A stretch of DNA of 64,000 nucleotides from Alteromonas sp. ALT199 (GTDB taxonomy: Bacteria; Pseudomonadota; Gammaproteobacteria; Enterobacterales; Alteromonadaceae), in the NCBI RefSeq assembly GCF_018619335.1, contig NZ_JAHHDX010000124.1:1-64000 (forward strand), written 5' to 3'. A program made the translations under genes and the position numbers. Below are positions 43,901-54,200 of the stretch, one piece after another (the first letter of the stretch is position 1; every line of letters starts with the position of its first letter). Below the pieces are notes generated by a model. It made no database searches and was not told where the DNA came from. It was given only the letters and a program-made list of their open reading frames with translations.

Positions 43901-46900
43901 TCCAAATCTATCGTCTTCAGTCAGCGACCTTCCCTCACTGTCGATACGACGCCCAGTTTTAATCGTCGTTTTAAACTTGCTTATTGCTATTGCAGGTCTT
44001 GCCGCGTTGAGCGGACTTGAGGTTCGAGAACTCCCTGACGTTGACACGCCTCGCGTAACTGTTACGGCACAGTTCCCCGGCGCATCGCCTGAAACAGTGG
44101 ATGCGGAAGTTACGGGGCGACTAGAAGGTGCAGTTGCCCGAGTTAGCGGTGTTAAAAATATATACGCGCAAAGCGAAGAAAACTCTGCACGTGTTCGCGT
44201 TGAGTTTCGCCCTGGCGTCAATTTAGAAGATGCCGCAAACGAAGTGCGTGAATCGGTAAGTCGTGTTCAGCGTCAACTTCCTGAGGACGTTGAGCAAGTG
44301 GCTATTATTCGTGCAGACAGTGACGCTCAAGCAGTTGTAAGCCTTGCTATCTCTAGCGACACACTGGACATGGAAACACTCACTGAGCGGGTTGATACAG
44401 ATGTAGCCCCATTGTTTCTCAGCATACCCGGTGTTGCTGACGTTACCCTAAACGGCGATAGAGAACGTGTATTGCGCGTATCAGTTGACCCGCTTCGCCT
44501 AACCAGCTTTAGTCTTTCAATGAGTGATATAGCCGAAGCATTATCGCTCGCGCCTTTTGATGTTCCCGCAGGCAGCATACAGTCGGCCGAACAGGCGCTT
44601 ATTGTACGCGCCGATGCAACGTCAGTGTCTGCAGAAGATGTGGGCAACATTGTTGTAAGTGGCGATATTCGCATTAATGACGTCGCCAGTGTTTATTTTG
44701 GCCCCGCCGATACCACCAGCGTGGTTCGCTTGGACGGCACGCCAGTCATCGGCGTTGGTGTCATTCGTCAAGCTAGTTCTAATACCATAGAAATTTCTGA
44801 TGAAGTGCTAGCAATGGTCAAAGACCTAGACAAACGCTTTACTGATATGCATATCACCGTAACCGCGGATGATGCAGAGTTTATTAGGGATTCTGTAAAA
44901 GAAGTCGTGATATCGCTTAGTCTTACTGTTGCTCTAGTTGTTGTGACGTTACTGGTATTTATTGGTTCGTGGCGCGCGACTATTGTTCCGGCGCTCTCTA
45001 TTCCTGTATCACTGGCAGGCGCACTGGCAATTATTTGGGGCATGGGGTTTTCAATTAATATCCTTACCCTACTCGCCCTTGTTCTTGCCACGGGTATGAT
45101 AGTAGACGATGCGATTGTTGTTTCTGAAAATATTCAGCGCCGCAGAAGCATGGGCTTAGGCGCGCGCGCTGCTGCCGTAGTCGGCACACGCGAAGTGTTT
45201 TTTGCCGTCGTTGCGACTACCGCTGTGCTTGCTTCTGTATTTATACCTATCGCTTTCCTTCCCTCTACCGCAGGGCGTTTGTTTAGAGAGTTTGGTGGCG
45301 TGTTAGCTGGTGCAGTTGTTATCTCCTCTTTTGTTGCACTTTCCTTGGTACCTGCGCTTACAGCACGTCTTAAGGTAAAAGAAACAAAGGAAAACGGTTT
45401 GTTTAGCAAGACCTTTGGACGTTTTGGCAACGCCTGCTTGCGCCTGTACCAGGCCTCACTATTAAAGGCTCTGAAATATGGCTGGGTAGTAGGTGTGTTA
45501 AGTCTAGCAGCAGGCGGTGGTGCATATATATTGTCACAAAATATCGATAATGAGCTTCTGCCAAGTGAGGATAGAGGTACAATTCGAATATTTGCTCGCG
45601 GCCCCGACGGCGCTGGGCTGAACTTTATGGATAGGCAAGCAGAAAAAATGGAAGAGCTGCTGCTTCCCTATGTTGAGAACGGCACCATAGATTCGATTTA
45701 CACCGTGGTTGGCTCTTGGGATCCTAACATTGTATTTATTACCGCACCGCTTAAGCATTGGGATGAAAGGGACAAATCACTGCAAGATGTCGTTAACGAA
45801 ATTCGCCCTAAACTACAGCAAATACCCGGTGCACCAGGGAACGCCTTTGGTGGCAATAGTCTTAATTTGCGCGGTCAAGGTGGCGGCTTAGAAATAGCAC
45901 TCACCGGTGATACCTATGAAAACATTTTTCTAGCAGCGCAAAATTTTTCACGCCAGCTTGAAGAAAGCTTACCTGAACTAGGTAGACCCAGAATTAGCTA
46001 CGACCCTACCCAACCACAAATGCGTGTAAATATAGACCGCCGTCGTGCAGAAGAATTAGGTGTACCGCTAACCGATATTGCTAGCACGCTGCGCGCAGCG
46101 GTTAATGGCGATGACATTGCCGATTTGAACGTTGGCGACCAGGCTATTCCTATTATGCTGCAAACTAATAATCGCAGCACCCTAGACCCGTCTGAGCTTA
46201 CTAGCCTTTATGTAAAAAGCGTTGACGGAAACCTAGTACCTCTTTCAAGTGTGGCATTTATTACTGAAGAAGGCGTTGCAGCTGAATTAGAGCGTCAAGC
46301 GCAGCGACGTGCAATAAAAGTGGAAATGGAACTGCCCGAAGACGTCGCGCTTAGCGAGGTGGTAGATCAAATACGTACGCTAGCGCTAGATACTTTACCC
46401 GATGGCATTGGATTGGTCTTTTTAGGTGAAGCACAAACCTTTGAAGAAACGTCTAAACAGGTTGCGCTTACCTATATTTTAGCGTTTGTCATCGTTTTGC
46501 TTGTACTAGCAGCACAGTTTGAAAGTGTAAATAGCGCCGTTGTTGTTATGCTTACCGTGCCTTTCGGTATTGCAGCTGCGGTCTACGCGCTGTTTTTAAC
46601 TGGCACTAGCATTAACATTTACTCGCAAATTGGGCTAGTTATGCTAATTGGCTTACTCGCTAAAAATGCCATTCTATTGATTGAGTTTGCCGACCAGCTT
46701 CGCGATAAAGGTTTTGATATCTATGAGGCTATTATTGAAGCAGGGAAAGTGCGTTTACGCCCAATCATGATGACCTTGGTATCTACTATTCTTGGTGGAC
46801 TACCGTTAATTCTATCAACGGGTGCAGGTGCTGAAGCGCGCAATGCTATTGGCTGGGTAGTGTTCGGCGGACTCGGTATCGCAGTAGTATTTACCCTATA

Positions 46901-47009
46901 CCTTACGCCTGTGCTTTATCTAGCCCTTGCCCGCTTTACCAAACCTCGTGCAGATGAAAGCGCTAAGCTTGAAAAAGAAATGGAAGAAGCTAACGCACAG
47001 CACTCTTAG
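43893..47009 (+). CDS. RND multidrug efflux permease (HAE1 family)
   Basis: Proton-driven inner-membrane pump with 12 transmembrane helices and two large periplasmic loops. Helix 1 is RRPVLIVVLNLLIAIAGLAAL. The proton-relay aspartates lie in ATGMIVDDAIVVSENIQRR and the second half carries LIGLLAKNAILLIEFADQL. I prefer GTG at 43893 (1038 aa), with GGAGG 8 bases upstream inside the adaptor gene, over an ATG at 43833 that would add 20 residues. Eight-base overlap indicates coupling with the adaptor. Confidence 0.95.
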   Translation: MSDPNLSSSVSDLPSLSIRRPVLIVVLNLLIAIAGLAALSGLEVRELPDVDTPRVTVTAQFPGASPETVDAEVTGRLEGAVARVSGVKNIYAQSEENSARVRVEFRPGVNLEDAANEVRESVSRVQRQLPEDVEQVAIIRADSDAQAVVSLAISSDTLDMETLTERVDTDVAPLFLSIPGVADVTLNGDRERVLRVSVDPLRLTSFSLSMSDIAEALSLAPFDVPAGSIQSAEQALIVRADATSVSAEDVGNIVVSGDIRINDVASVYFGPADTTSVVRLDGTPVIGVGVIRQASSNTIEISDEVLAMVKDLDKRFTDMHITVTADDAEFIRDSVKEVVISLSLTVALVVVTLLVFIGSWRATIVPALSIPVSLAGALAIIWGMGFSINILTLLALVLATGMIVDDAIVVSENIQRRRSMGLGARAAAVVGTREVFFAVVATTAVLASVFIPIAFLPSTAGRLFREFGGVLAGAVVISSFVALSLVPALTARLKVKETKENGLFSKTFGRFGNACLRLYQASLLKALKYGWVVGVLSLAAGGGAYILSQNIDNELLPSEDRGTIRIFARGPDGAGLNFMDRQAEKMEELLLPYVENGTIDSIYTVVGSWDPNIVFITAPLKHWDERDKSLQDVVNEIRPKLQQIPGAPGNAFGGNSLNLRGQGGGLEIALTGDTYENIFLAAQNFSRQLEESLPELGRPRISYDPTQPQMRVNIDRRRAEELGVPLTDIASTLRAAVNGDDIADLNVGDQAIPIMLQTNNRSTLDPSELTSLYVKSVDGNLVPLSSVAFITEEGVAAELERQAQRRAIKVEMELPEDVALSEVVDQIRTLALDTLPDGIGLVFLGEAQTFEETSKQVALTYILAFVIVLLVLAAQFESVNSAVVVMLTVPFGIAAAVYALFLTGTSINIYSQIGLVMLIGLLAKNAILLIEFADQLRDKGFDIYEAIIEAGKVRLRPIMMTLVSTILGGLPLILSTGAGAEARNAIGWVVFGGLGIAVVFTLYLTPVLYLALARFTKPRADESAKLEKEMEEANAQHS

Positions 47010-47170
47010 AACGGTTCCGCTTAGGTAGGCACTATGCCTATTTAAGCGGCCTTAAGACGGTGTTTGAGCTCTATTTACGAGCTCAAGCCGTGCTTTAACC
47101 GTGCTCAACCCCTTTTTAAACCGAGATTAGACAGTTACCGTGCACTCAGAATGCATTAAGAAATAAAAGA

Positions 47171-47238
47171 GACGCCTAAGCCGCGAGTGTAGTAACAAAC
47201 AAAAATTGTTATTACGCACTTGGTTTGGGCGTTTTTTG
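47171..47238 (+). terminator. Long hairpin terminator after the RND operon
   Basis: An extended imperfect inverted repeat runs ACGCC-TAAG-CC ... TAGTAACAA, loop ACAAAAA, TTGTTATTA ... GGTTTGGGCGT, ending in T6. It could also terminate the convergent hydrolase transcript. Confidence 0.75.
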
Positions 47239-47295
47239 TTGAAATACCGCAGAAGTACGAAAGACGATTAAACCGTGTTGTAAAAAATTAACTTC

Positions 47296-48567
47296 TTAAT
47301 AGGTTTTACAAAAAGCGTTAACCTTAGTCTTACCAGTAAAGGCTAGCAGCTGTTCAACCATCTTTTCGAAGTAAGGGTTATACGTGAGCCTCGCATACAC
47401 TCTTTCCTCCTTATCGCTGCTAAGCTTGTTGTTTTCTATCTCTGGTTCAAATCCCCAGGGCCCATACCATACCTCTTCCCCTGCTTTGCAGCGCGCTTCA
47501 GCATCACTCCCTTGTCCGTTGTCACAGATGCGAAAGGTACTTCCCGTTCCATACAAAGTGTTGTGTTCAGAAAAAAGAGTACTCATATGAGAAGCTGCAC
47601 TAATTCGCTGCTCGGGTAAGTTCATGGTTTGCACAATGCGTGCATTATCAGGCACCTCAGGTACATTTTCGCCTTGCCACAATAAACACTTACGCGGATG
47701 AGTGAAATTATCTCTAAATTGTTCAGCAATCTTTGTAGTATCAACAACGCTGTCTTTTTCGGCCACCACCATTAACACAGGAAGATTCAATGTTCGCTTC
47801 GCTACTTCTGATTGAGAAAACAAGTCTTGAAGCACATTTACGCTTTCTTGATAAGCAGCAAACCCAGGCATCGCGGTAGAGTTATAACGACTTGGATTAT
47901 CCTCTTCTTCCACGTTAGGCCAAGGGAACAATGAATCGATGTAAGGCGCTAAACGGGAAACAAAAAAACGCGACTTAAAGGCTGGAGAAAAATGCATGAG
48001 CCCTTTAATATCAAGCTCTTCGGCCATTGAAAAACTTGCAATAGTGGTTAAATTTGCCCCCGTTGAGAAGCCCCCAATGTAGAGGTTATCTACTTCTTCA
48101 GAAAACAGCTTTATGTGGTGATTGGTTTCAGCCTGCCACTGCTGATAGCTAACGTTTAGCATGTCCCCTGGCTTTGAGCCATGGCCCGGTAACAGAATAG
48201 TCCTTACATGAATGCTTTCACTGCACACAGCGTTTGCTACATCGCGAAAGAAATAAGGAGAATCACCGAGTCCGTGAACCAGCAATATACCCGTGTCGCG
48301 GTATTGTGTACCGCATTCAAAGGGCATATTCATGGTAATTTCTTGTTCTTTGTTATTGGAAACAAATGCTCTATGTTTTGAAAGGTAGCCTTCAACTTGT
48401 TTTAAATAATTGTCGAAAGGTTGTATCCCCACTGGAAACGCTTGGGTACTCGCGCTAAATTGGGCCCCGCTGACTTGAGGACTGGGGGGTGAATGGCAAC
48501 CGCTTATCATGAACAGCGCGAGGGAAGCAGCACCTAAAGATGCTGCTTTCATAAAGAAATTTGACAT
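47296..48567 (-). CDS. Alpha/beta-hydrolase lipoprotein (esterase/lipase-like)
   Basis: 423-aa lipoprotein with signal MSNFFMKAASLGAASLALFM ending ISGC. The hydrolase fold is shown by the oxyanion region LLVHGLGDSPYFFRD, nucleophile elbow YIGGFSTGANL (Ser), acid VVAEKDSVVD and a likely catalytic His in ISAASHMSTLF. It would face the periplasm or sit on the outer membrane. The substrate is unknown; it resembles serine carboxylesterases/monoacylglycerol lipases. Separate transcript, 25 bases from the next gene on the same strand, so an operon with the TerB-like gene is possible. Confidence 0.85.
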   Translation of the reverse strand: MSNFFMKAASLGAASLALFMISGCHSPPSPQVSGAQFSASTQAFPVGIQPFDNYLKQVEGYLSKHRAFVSNNKEQEITMNMPFECGTQYRDTGILLVHGLGDSPYFFRDVANAVCSESIHVRTILLPGHGSKPGDMLNVSYQQWQAETNHHIKLFSEEVDNLYIGGFSTGANLTTIASFSMAEELDIKGLMHFSPAFKSRFFVSRLAPYIDSLFPWPNVEEEDNPSRYNSTAMPGFAAYQESVNVLQDLFSQSEVAKRTLNLPVLMVVAEKDSVVDTTKIAEQFRDNFTHPRKCLLWQGENVPEVPDNARIVQTMNLPEQRISAASHMSTLFSEHNTLYGTGSTFRICDNGQGSDAEARCKAGEEVWYGPWGFEPEIENNKLSSDKEERVYARLTYNPYFEKMVEQLLAFTGKTKVNAFCKTY

Positions 48568-48591
48568 TGTTTGGATAGACGCTTAAAGCAA

Positions 48592-48984
48592 TTATTGTAA
48601 TGTATCTTTACCCGAAACTAATGCCTTAGCGAGTAATTTATGGGTAAGCAATGATAAAAGCTCGGTTTCTTCTTCACTTCGCTCACCATCCACACCGGTA
48701 ATCGCCATAGCGACTTCTAACGTTTTTTCTGCATTAAACGATAGGTCGTTTTTGAGACTTTTTAAGAAAGTGACAGTATCGCCAGTGTCGATGGCCTTTC
48801 GAGCTTGATAAATAGTGTCGTTTAGAAATGCTTCGCGACAGATTGGGCTTTGCCAATCTAGCGATTCAACCATAGCATTCAGGTAGTCCTGTTCAGTCAA
48901 TGTTACCATGCCATCGACCTGATAAAGTAAAACTGAGAGTTTGATAAGGGCTTGATTAAAACTTTGTTGTTCTGATAATTGCAT
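48592..48984 (-). CDS. TerB-like protein
   Basis: 130-aa soluble helical protein. Two acidic motifs resemble TerB repeats: LYQVDGMVTLTEQDYLNAM and ITGVDGERSEEETELLSLL. The start at 48984 (MQLSEQQS) is preferred over an ATG 23 codons upstream that begins in a Cys-rich unconserved stretch. It differs in sequence from the TerB-like protein at 26098-26541. Function unknown. It lies just upstream of the hydrolase lipoprotein gene. Confidence 0.68.
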   Translation of the reverse strand: MQLSEQQSFNQALIKLSVLLYQVDGMVTLTEQDYLNAMVESLDWQSPICREAFLNDTIYQARKAIDTGDTVTFLKSLKNDLSFNAEKTLEVAMAITGVDGERSEEETELLSLLTHKLLAKALVSGKDTLQ

Positions 48985-49053
48985 AATACTCTTCCTCTTC
49001 GTACTGTACGCGGCAGTACCACAACATGCTCTGCATCCTAGCAGTAGCGACAA

Positions 49054-49446
49054 TTTTCGACGTCTACACTGAGGTATATAACATCGAGAGCATCAAAGCC
49101 GGTGAGTAGCTACATTAGGACCTGTAAGCATTTGATAAAGTTCCAAAGGCAACAGGGCTAATATAGACCGCCGAATTGACGGTAACATTACGCGACGGTG
49201 AAGGTTTTAGTTCACAATGTTAAATTAGTGTAAACACCTATTGCATTATAGGCGATTTTTGGCAGGTTCCAAGTGTCACACACCGCAAAAGATGGCTTTA
49301 ATTAATGAATATTAAGTTAATTGAAAAAGAGAGTTTTCATTTGAACTTTGTTAGAAGCGCTTAGCTTAAACAAAAGCCTGACGTATTCTTTGGTTACACG
49401 CGACAGGCTTAAAAAAGCAGGGGATGATAAAGATTAAGACATCACG
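49054..49446. other. Gap after the condensin operon
   Basis: 393 bases without a gene. It contains the probable operon terminator at 49366-49410 and half of a 12-bp hairpin spanning the end of the last condensin gene. The promoter of the TerB-like gene must lie toward 49054 but is not obvious. Confidence 0.45.
49366..49410 (-). terminator. Probable terminator of the condensin-like operon
   Basis: On the minus strand AAGCCTGTCG ... CGTCAGGCTT (10-bp stem with one mismatch, 17-base loop) is followed by TTGTTTA. It lies about 40 bases after the last gene. Confidence 0.65.
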
Positions 49447-49470
49447 CTATCGCAAGCCTAGCGTGATGTC
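49438..49470 (-). other. 12-bp perfect hairpin across the mksF-like stop codon
   Basis: GACATCACGCTA and TAGCGTGATGTC flank a 9-base loop. On the minus strand one arm encodes the last codons (DITL) and the other begins at the TAG stop. No T tract follows directly, so it may protect the mRNA 3' end or add to termination. Confidence 0.7.
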
Positions 49471-50664
49471 GTTTATATAGAAATTCCCCGTATAAACTTT
49501 ATCGTTACTACCGTGGGGTTCTAGTGCAAAAAACTGCTTATCTTGATCATCTAAGGCTTGGTAGCCGCCAATCACCTGATAAATCCATACTTCAGGATCG
49601 AAGCTTAAAGCGTGCTCTTCAAAGTAATCCAACGCTGTTTTAGGCTGACCAGAATCGATTACATCACAGAAATACGCTTCTACCGCTTGCTGCAAAGGGT
49701 CTTTTTCTAGCGACAAAGTTGATTGCTCGGTTATATCAATGTCAATAGCTTTAGTATCTTCGTGTGTCGACTGACGCTTATGAACATGGGTCAACGATGC
49801 CACAATACTTTGATAATCGGTCTCGTGCTCAACGTTATTCACATCAGGCGCCGCGTTAGCAATTATCGCGTCTGATTGATTAAACAAAACTGGTACGTTA
49901 GTAAGGTTGGCATAGTTGCCCGGCGCAAAATCAGGCTGCTGCTCCATGTGTAACAAAAAACCTTTAAGTAACCGTGTACGCCCCTGAAACTCTCTAAACC
50001 GACCAAGTAAGTCTAGCAAACGGGCTTGTACTACAGATAACTCCTGTGCAGCCTTGGCAAAGCGCTGCTGCAGCGACACCACCAGCAAGTGACGAAGTTC
50101 ACGGTTAGACCCAGCAAGCTCACTTAATTCATCAAACCGAAAGCACTCAAGCTGGGCTAGCAAGTCTGTTACCTGCCCCTGGGCTAACTCGTTTTCGCGA
50201 ATTTTAGCTTCAACCGACGACACATAACCAAATTCATTGTTAATACGACCGAACATCACACGCACGCTATTACTCAATGATTCTGAAAGCTGATACACGT
50301 GCTCTGTTAAATCGCCCATGTGGGCTGCTGCTTCATTATATTTGTTGTAATGAAGCGCTTCTTTATAATGTTCGGTCAGCGTTTTAAGGCTAGCGAGCGA
50401 CGCACCAATATTGGCATTGATAGTCCGATTGCGTTCGTCTTGTAGGCTACCCTCTAATAAAGCTCTCACCGCACTTTTTAGGCGTAGTTCACTTTGCGCT
50501 TCTGGGCGCCACAAAACACCTAATTGAACGAGCTGTTCTAATACCTTAGGGCTGTGGTCGCGCTCTTTTACCGAACCATTAACATACGCCTGCATAATAA
50601 GGTCGCTGTGACGACCCAATGCATTTAGTAGTTTAGTCCCCGCCTGAATTAAAACCTGGCTCAT
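49447..50664 (-). CDS. Kleisin-like subunit of an SMC complex (MksF/JetA-like)
   Basis: 405-aa protein with a predicted N-terminal winged-helix region (about residues 10-80, LLNALGRHSDLIMQAYVNGS ... RLKSAVRALLEG), a long helical middle (AAAHMGDLTEHVYQLSESLSNS) and an acidic linker about residues 275-325 before a C-terminal globular part. This is the layout of MukF/MksF kleisins, which bridge the SMC heads. Its ATG overlaps the stop of the preceding gene (ATGA). Assignment rests on layout, length and operon partners rather than on an invariant motif. Confidence 0.7.
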   Translation of the reverse strand: MSQVLIQAGTKLLNALGRHSDLIMQAYVNGSVKERDHSPKVLEQLVQLGVLWRPEAQSELRLKSAVRALLEGSLQDERNRTINANIGASLASLKTLTEHYKEALHYNKYNEAAAHMGDLTEHVYQLSESLSNSVRVMFGRINNEFGYVSSVEAKIRENELAQGQVTDLLAQLECFRFDELSELAGSNRELRHLLVVSLQQRFAKAAQELSVVQARLLDLLGRFREFQGRTRLLKGFLLHMEQQPDFAPGNYANLTNVPVLFNQSDAIIANAAPDVNNVEHETDYQSIVASLTHVHKRQSTHEDTKAIDIDITEQSTLSLEKDPLQQAVEAYFCDVIDSGQPKTALDYFEEHALSFDPEVWIYQVIGGYQALDDQDKQFFALEPHGSNDKVYTGNFYINDITLGLR

Positions 50665-51296
50665 ATCAAACTACCTTGCGAAATAGCGGCCTCCGCCTGC
50701 TCAGATAAACTCAGCGCTTCAGTTTCGTCGATAAAACGTAGCATTTCATAAAGGTGCTCAATTTTGCCTGTGCCCAAATATATTTGTTTATCCGGGTTAG
50801 GTTTAATCAAATAACCCATTTCGGTTAAGCGTTTAAAGACCTGCTTTAGCTGGCCATCTAAATTCACACTGGTAGAACCGAACATACGATAGCGCGAAAT
50901 TTTCTCCAGTTGCTCAGCATAGGCGGGCGTGTCTTCAATGGTCGTTTGCAGTTCGTTTAAACGAATAGCGCTGCCCATGGTTATTGGCATGTCAGACTCA
51001 TTGGCCTGTTGAACTAGTAATAACCACTCGACCAAAGGTACCAAGTTAGAAGCCGTATCTTGAAACTGCTGGGTTAGCACTTTGCGTTCAGTCTCACCAA
51101 TAGTAAGGAAGCTGGCAAAGAACACGTCGCCTTCAGCGGTTGTCGATAATGTACGATTTAATAGCGATAAGTGAGGTTCTAATTGAGCAGCGTTGTCTCT
51201 TGATTTAAGAAAACGCCACGCCTCTTCATCGGTCACCTGACAAATAAACGCGCCTTGTAGAAGTGCACTTAGTACACGGCCTTGTTCTGTCATCAT
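50661..51296 (-). CDS. MksE/JetB-like accessory subunit of an SMC complex
   Basis: 211-aa protein with tandem winged-helix character. The C-terminal KISRYRMFGSTSVNLDGQLKQVFKRLTEMGYLIKP ... YLGTGKIEHLYEMLRFI region resembles the MukE/MksE second wing, where such subunits bind kleisin and DNA. Two adjacent ATGs (51296, 51293). It overlaps both flanking genes by four bases (ATGA), so the three proteins are probably made in fixed ratio. Confidence 0.72.
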   Translation of the reverse strand: MMTEQGRVLSALLQGAFICQVTDEEAWRFLKSRDNAAQLEPHLSLLNRTLSTTAEGDVFFASFLTIGETERKVLTQQFQDTASNLVPLVEWLLLVQQANESDMPITMGSAIRLNELQTTIEDTPAYAEQLEKISRYRMFGSTSVNLDGQLKQVFKRLTEMGYLIKPNPDKQIYLGTGKIEHLYEMLRFIDETEALSLSEQAEAAISQGSLI

Positions 51297-54200
51297 GCTG
51301 ATGTCTCCTTGCCTGCTACGTCACTGTTCTTTTCAGCTTCTTTTTTTAGTTTTATTCGTGCGCCTATTGAACTTGTTTTCGGTTGAACCACCTGCAGCTG
51401 ACGGGTCACCTTATCTATCAAGTAGCGGTTTTCAAATAGCGTCAGTACTTCTGATTCTGGGTTAGGGAATGCGCCAACTACACTAATGTTATTGTTCTGA
51501 CAGGCTTCGAAAATTTTCTTCACGTTGTTTTGGTGAAGTGTACCTAACTCATCAATAGGCCAATGCACTATGGCCTCAGCATCACCACGCAAGAGACGGG
51601 TAAAAGCAAGTAAGAACTTACACAAAATAAGGTAGGCCATACCGTGGCTTGATGACTCATTAAGCTGGCGATCGGTACGAATAACAAGGTCACTATTACC
51701 TTCTCGCAGGTGCAGCTCAATATCAAGTAGCTTGCTAATACCGCCGGTGAGCGCTGCGCGGCCAAGAATATCCAATACTCGGCGCATACTCTGCCCATAC
51801 TCTTCTTCCGGCAGCTCGTTTGCTCCCTCTTCCATCCAGTGCTCGTAAAGCTTTCTGAATTGCTCAAGCTCTGGCCAAAATTCAAGTTCACTAATACGCG
51901 AGCGAATTTTAACGGCAGAATCGGATACACCATCAAGAGAAAGATCGCCGTCAACCTCTTGGGTAATACGGCGGCTTTGTGACACGATGCGTTTGTCGAT
52001 ATCGGCAAGGACAAAATAGTATTGTGAAAGATCAGCGCCGAATATACGGCCTTGTTCACGTAAGCCCTGCAGTTTTTGCGGAACAATCACGTTCAGAAGC
52101 TGTGCAAGATGCGACACCATGCGGCGGTGATCAAAACTCTTCACTCCATGTGCATTTAGCGTAGCGCATTCTTCACGAGCTCGCTCCCAGGTGTCAGATA
52201 GCCCTGTGCCCGCTTGCGCGGCAATAAGCTGGTCGAACCTTTCTACATAAGCACGAATATCGCTCATTAAGTTCTCACGCTCTTGAAGTTGGCTTTGTAC
52301 TTCAGAAATACGCTGACTAATACTTATATCATCGTGCTTAATTTCAGCAGTTTCATCACCGGCTTGAAGAGTAAGCTTAGCAAGGGACTTGCTTAAGGTT
52401 TTGACCTGTTCTAAGTGCTCACTGGCGGTTTTTAAGGTAGATTCAAGCTGCGCGTGCTGCTCTTGAAGTTGCTCGCGGCTAGCTTTATAGGTTGCTTGTT
52501 TGCTTGCCAAGTTACGCTCAGATTCACCCAATAACTTGCGCGACTTTGACAACCCTTCCTGCCATATCACTTTTTGCTTGGTAAACACATTGGTGTACCA
52601 ACGTTCATAGTCAGCCACTTTGTGACGGTGTGTTTCAGTGCGCGTAATGTCGTCTTTAAGCTTATTAATTTGCTTTTTAAGCTGGCCTATTTCGTCAACA
52701 TCAACACCGCGATTGCTTAATTCGCTTTCCAGCCAATCCTGCATATCTTTGCGGTCTTGAGCTGCATTATCTTTCGCCTTACGCATATCACTATCAAGCT
52801 GAGATATACGTGCTTCACTATCAGCAATAAGTTGCTGCCAGTGGAATTTGTGCTCGGTTTCGGCTTCGCGTTGCTGATCTTTAATTTCGTCACGACTAAG
52901 CTCAAACTGCGCTTTCGCATGCTTTTGCGACTGTTGATTGGCTTCAAGCTTTGTTTTGGCTTTTTGCTTACGTGAAGAAAGCGCTTGTTGGTATTCGCTA
53001 AGCACCGTATCACGGTCTTGCTGTGCTCGTTTTCGACTGGCTTCCGCACTTTTAACGGCGTTATCTTTTTGGGTAACCACAAGCTCGGCGTTACGCACGT
53101 CTTCGTTTGCTTTCGCTAGGCGCTGTTCGCATTCGTTTTGCGCGGCAAGGGCTGCAGCCTGACGAATTTCAGCTTCCTGCAATTTCTGTTTAAGGGCTTG
53201 CTCGGTAAAGGCGTAGTCTGGAGTATCGAGCTCAGTAAGCGCTAACTTAACGCCCATAAAAGTATCGCTGGCGCTTTGTGAGTTTTCCGCCATAGCAGGC
53301 GCTAAATCCGTGCGTTCGAGCAGCTCCGGGCGAATAACTTTACCTAAGGATAATTCCCAGTCGTCCACATTGGCGCGCAAGAACTCAAGTAACGATCCTT
53401 CCCCTGGGTAAAGTAGCCCATTAATTTTGTTAACCGCTTTTTCTTCCTGGTGAAACGCGTTACGTGCTTTGTCTAACGCATTGGAACATCCTTTGCGAAA
53501 CTCTACTGATTTACTGTGTGCTTGTTGCGCTTGTCGCAATTCACCACGCGCAGCATCTTCATTTATAGACGCTTCTTTTATTGCTGCGTCTAAAATATCT
53601 AGCTGAGATTGCTCAAACTCGTTATAGCCTGCGTTGCTGAGTGACGCTTTAAGCTCAGCTTCAGCTACTTTTAGTTCATTTAAACTATTCTGATAATCAT
53701 TCTGAAGAGTGCTTAGCTGGCTATTATAGTCGCTCTGAATTCGACTTAACGCTTCACGCTCACTCTGCTGTTGCTCAGCTTTGTTTTCTGCAGCTTCTTG
53801 TCGAGCAGCTGACATCTCTTCTAAGGTAATTGAAAGCTTTTCACCTAGCTCAGCTAAGCGCTTGTTGTAGGCCGACTCAATGTCTTGGTGCTTTTCAGTA
53901 AGCAGTACGTAACGACTATCGGCCATGGCTTTTTCATTCTGCCATTGCGCTAGATTTGCAACGTCCTCTTTAAGCTGCTCAATATTTTCGTCTTGCCACT
54001 TATCGAATTCACGCTCTACCGTATCCAGTTCGCTAGTGAACTTCTCAACATCGGCGCGAGCAGATGAAATAACTTGGTTTAGATGGTCTCGGGTGTCGCC
54101 CCACTCACTGTCAGTTTGCTTGCGCTGAAAGCTATTTTCATCAAGTTCATTCTTTGTGGTCTCAACCCGAGCGGCTAAGTAGGTCTTATCAAGCTCAAAG

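Noticed and set aside
44327-45430. Several open frames on the minus strand inside the RND permease gene
   Set aside because: They are antisense frames rich in Ser, Thr and Arg with no ribosome-binding sites; the plus-strand permease has intact family motifs throughout.
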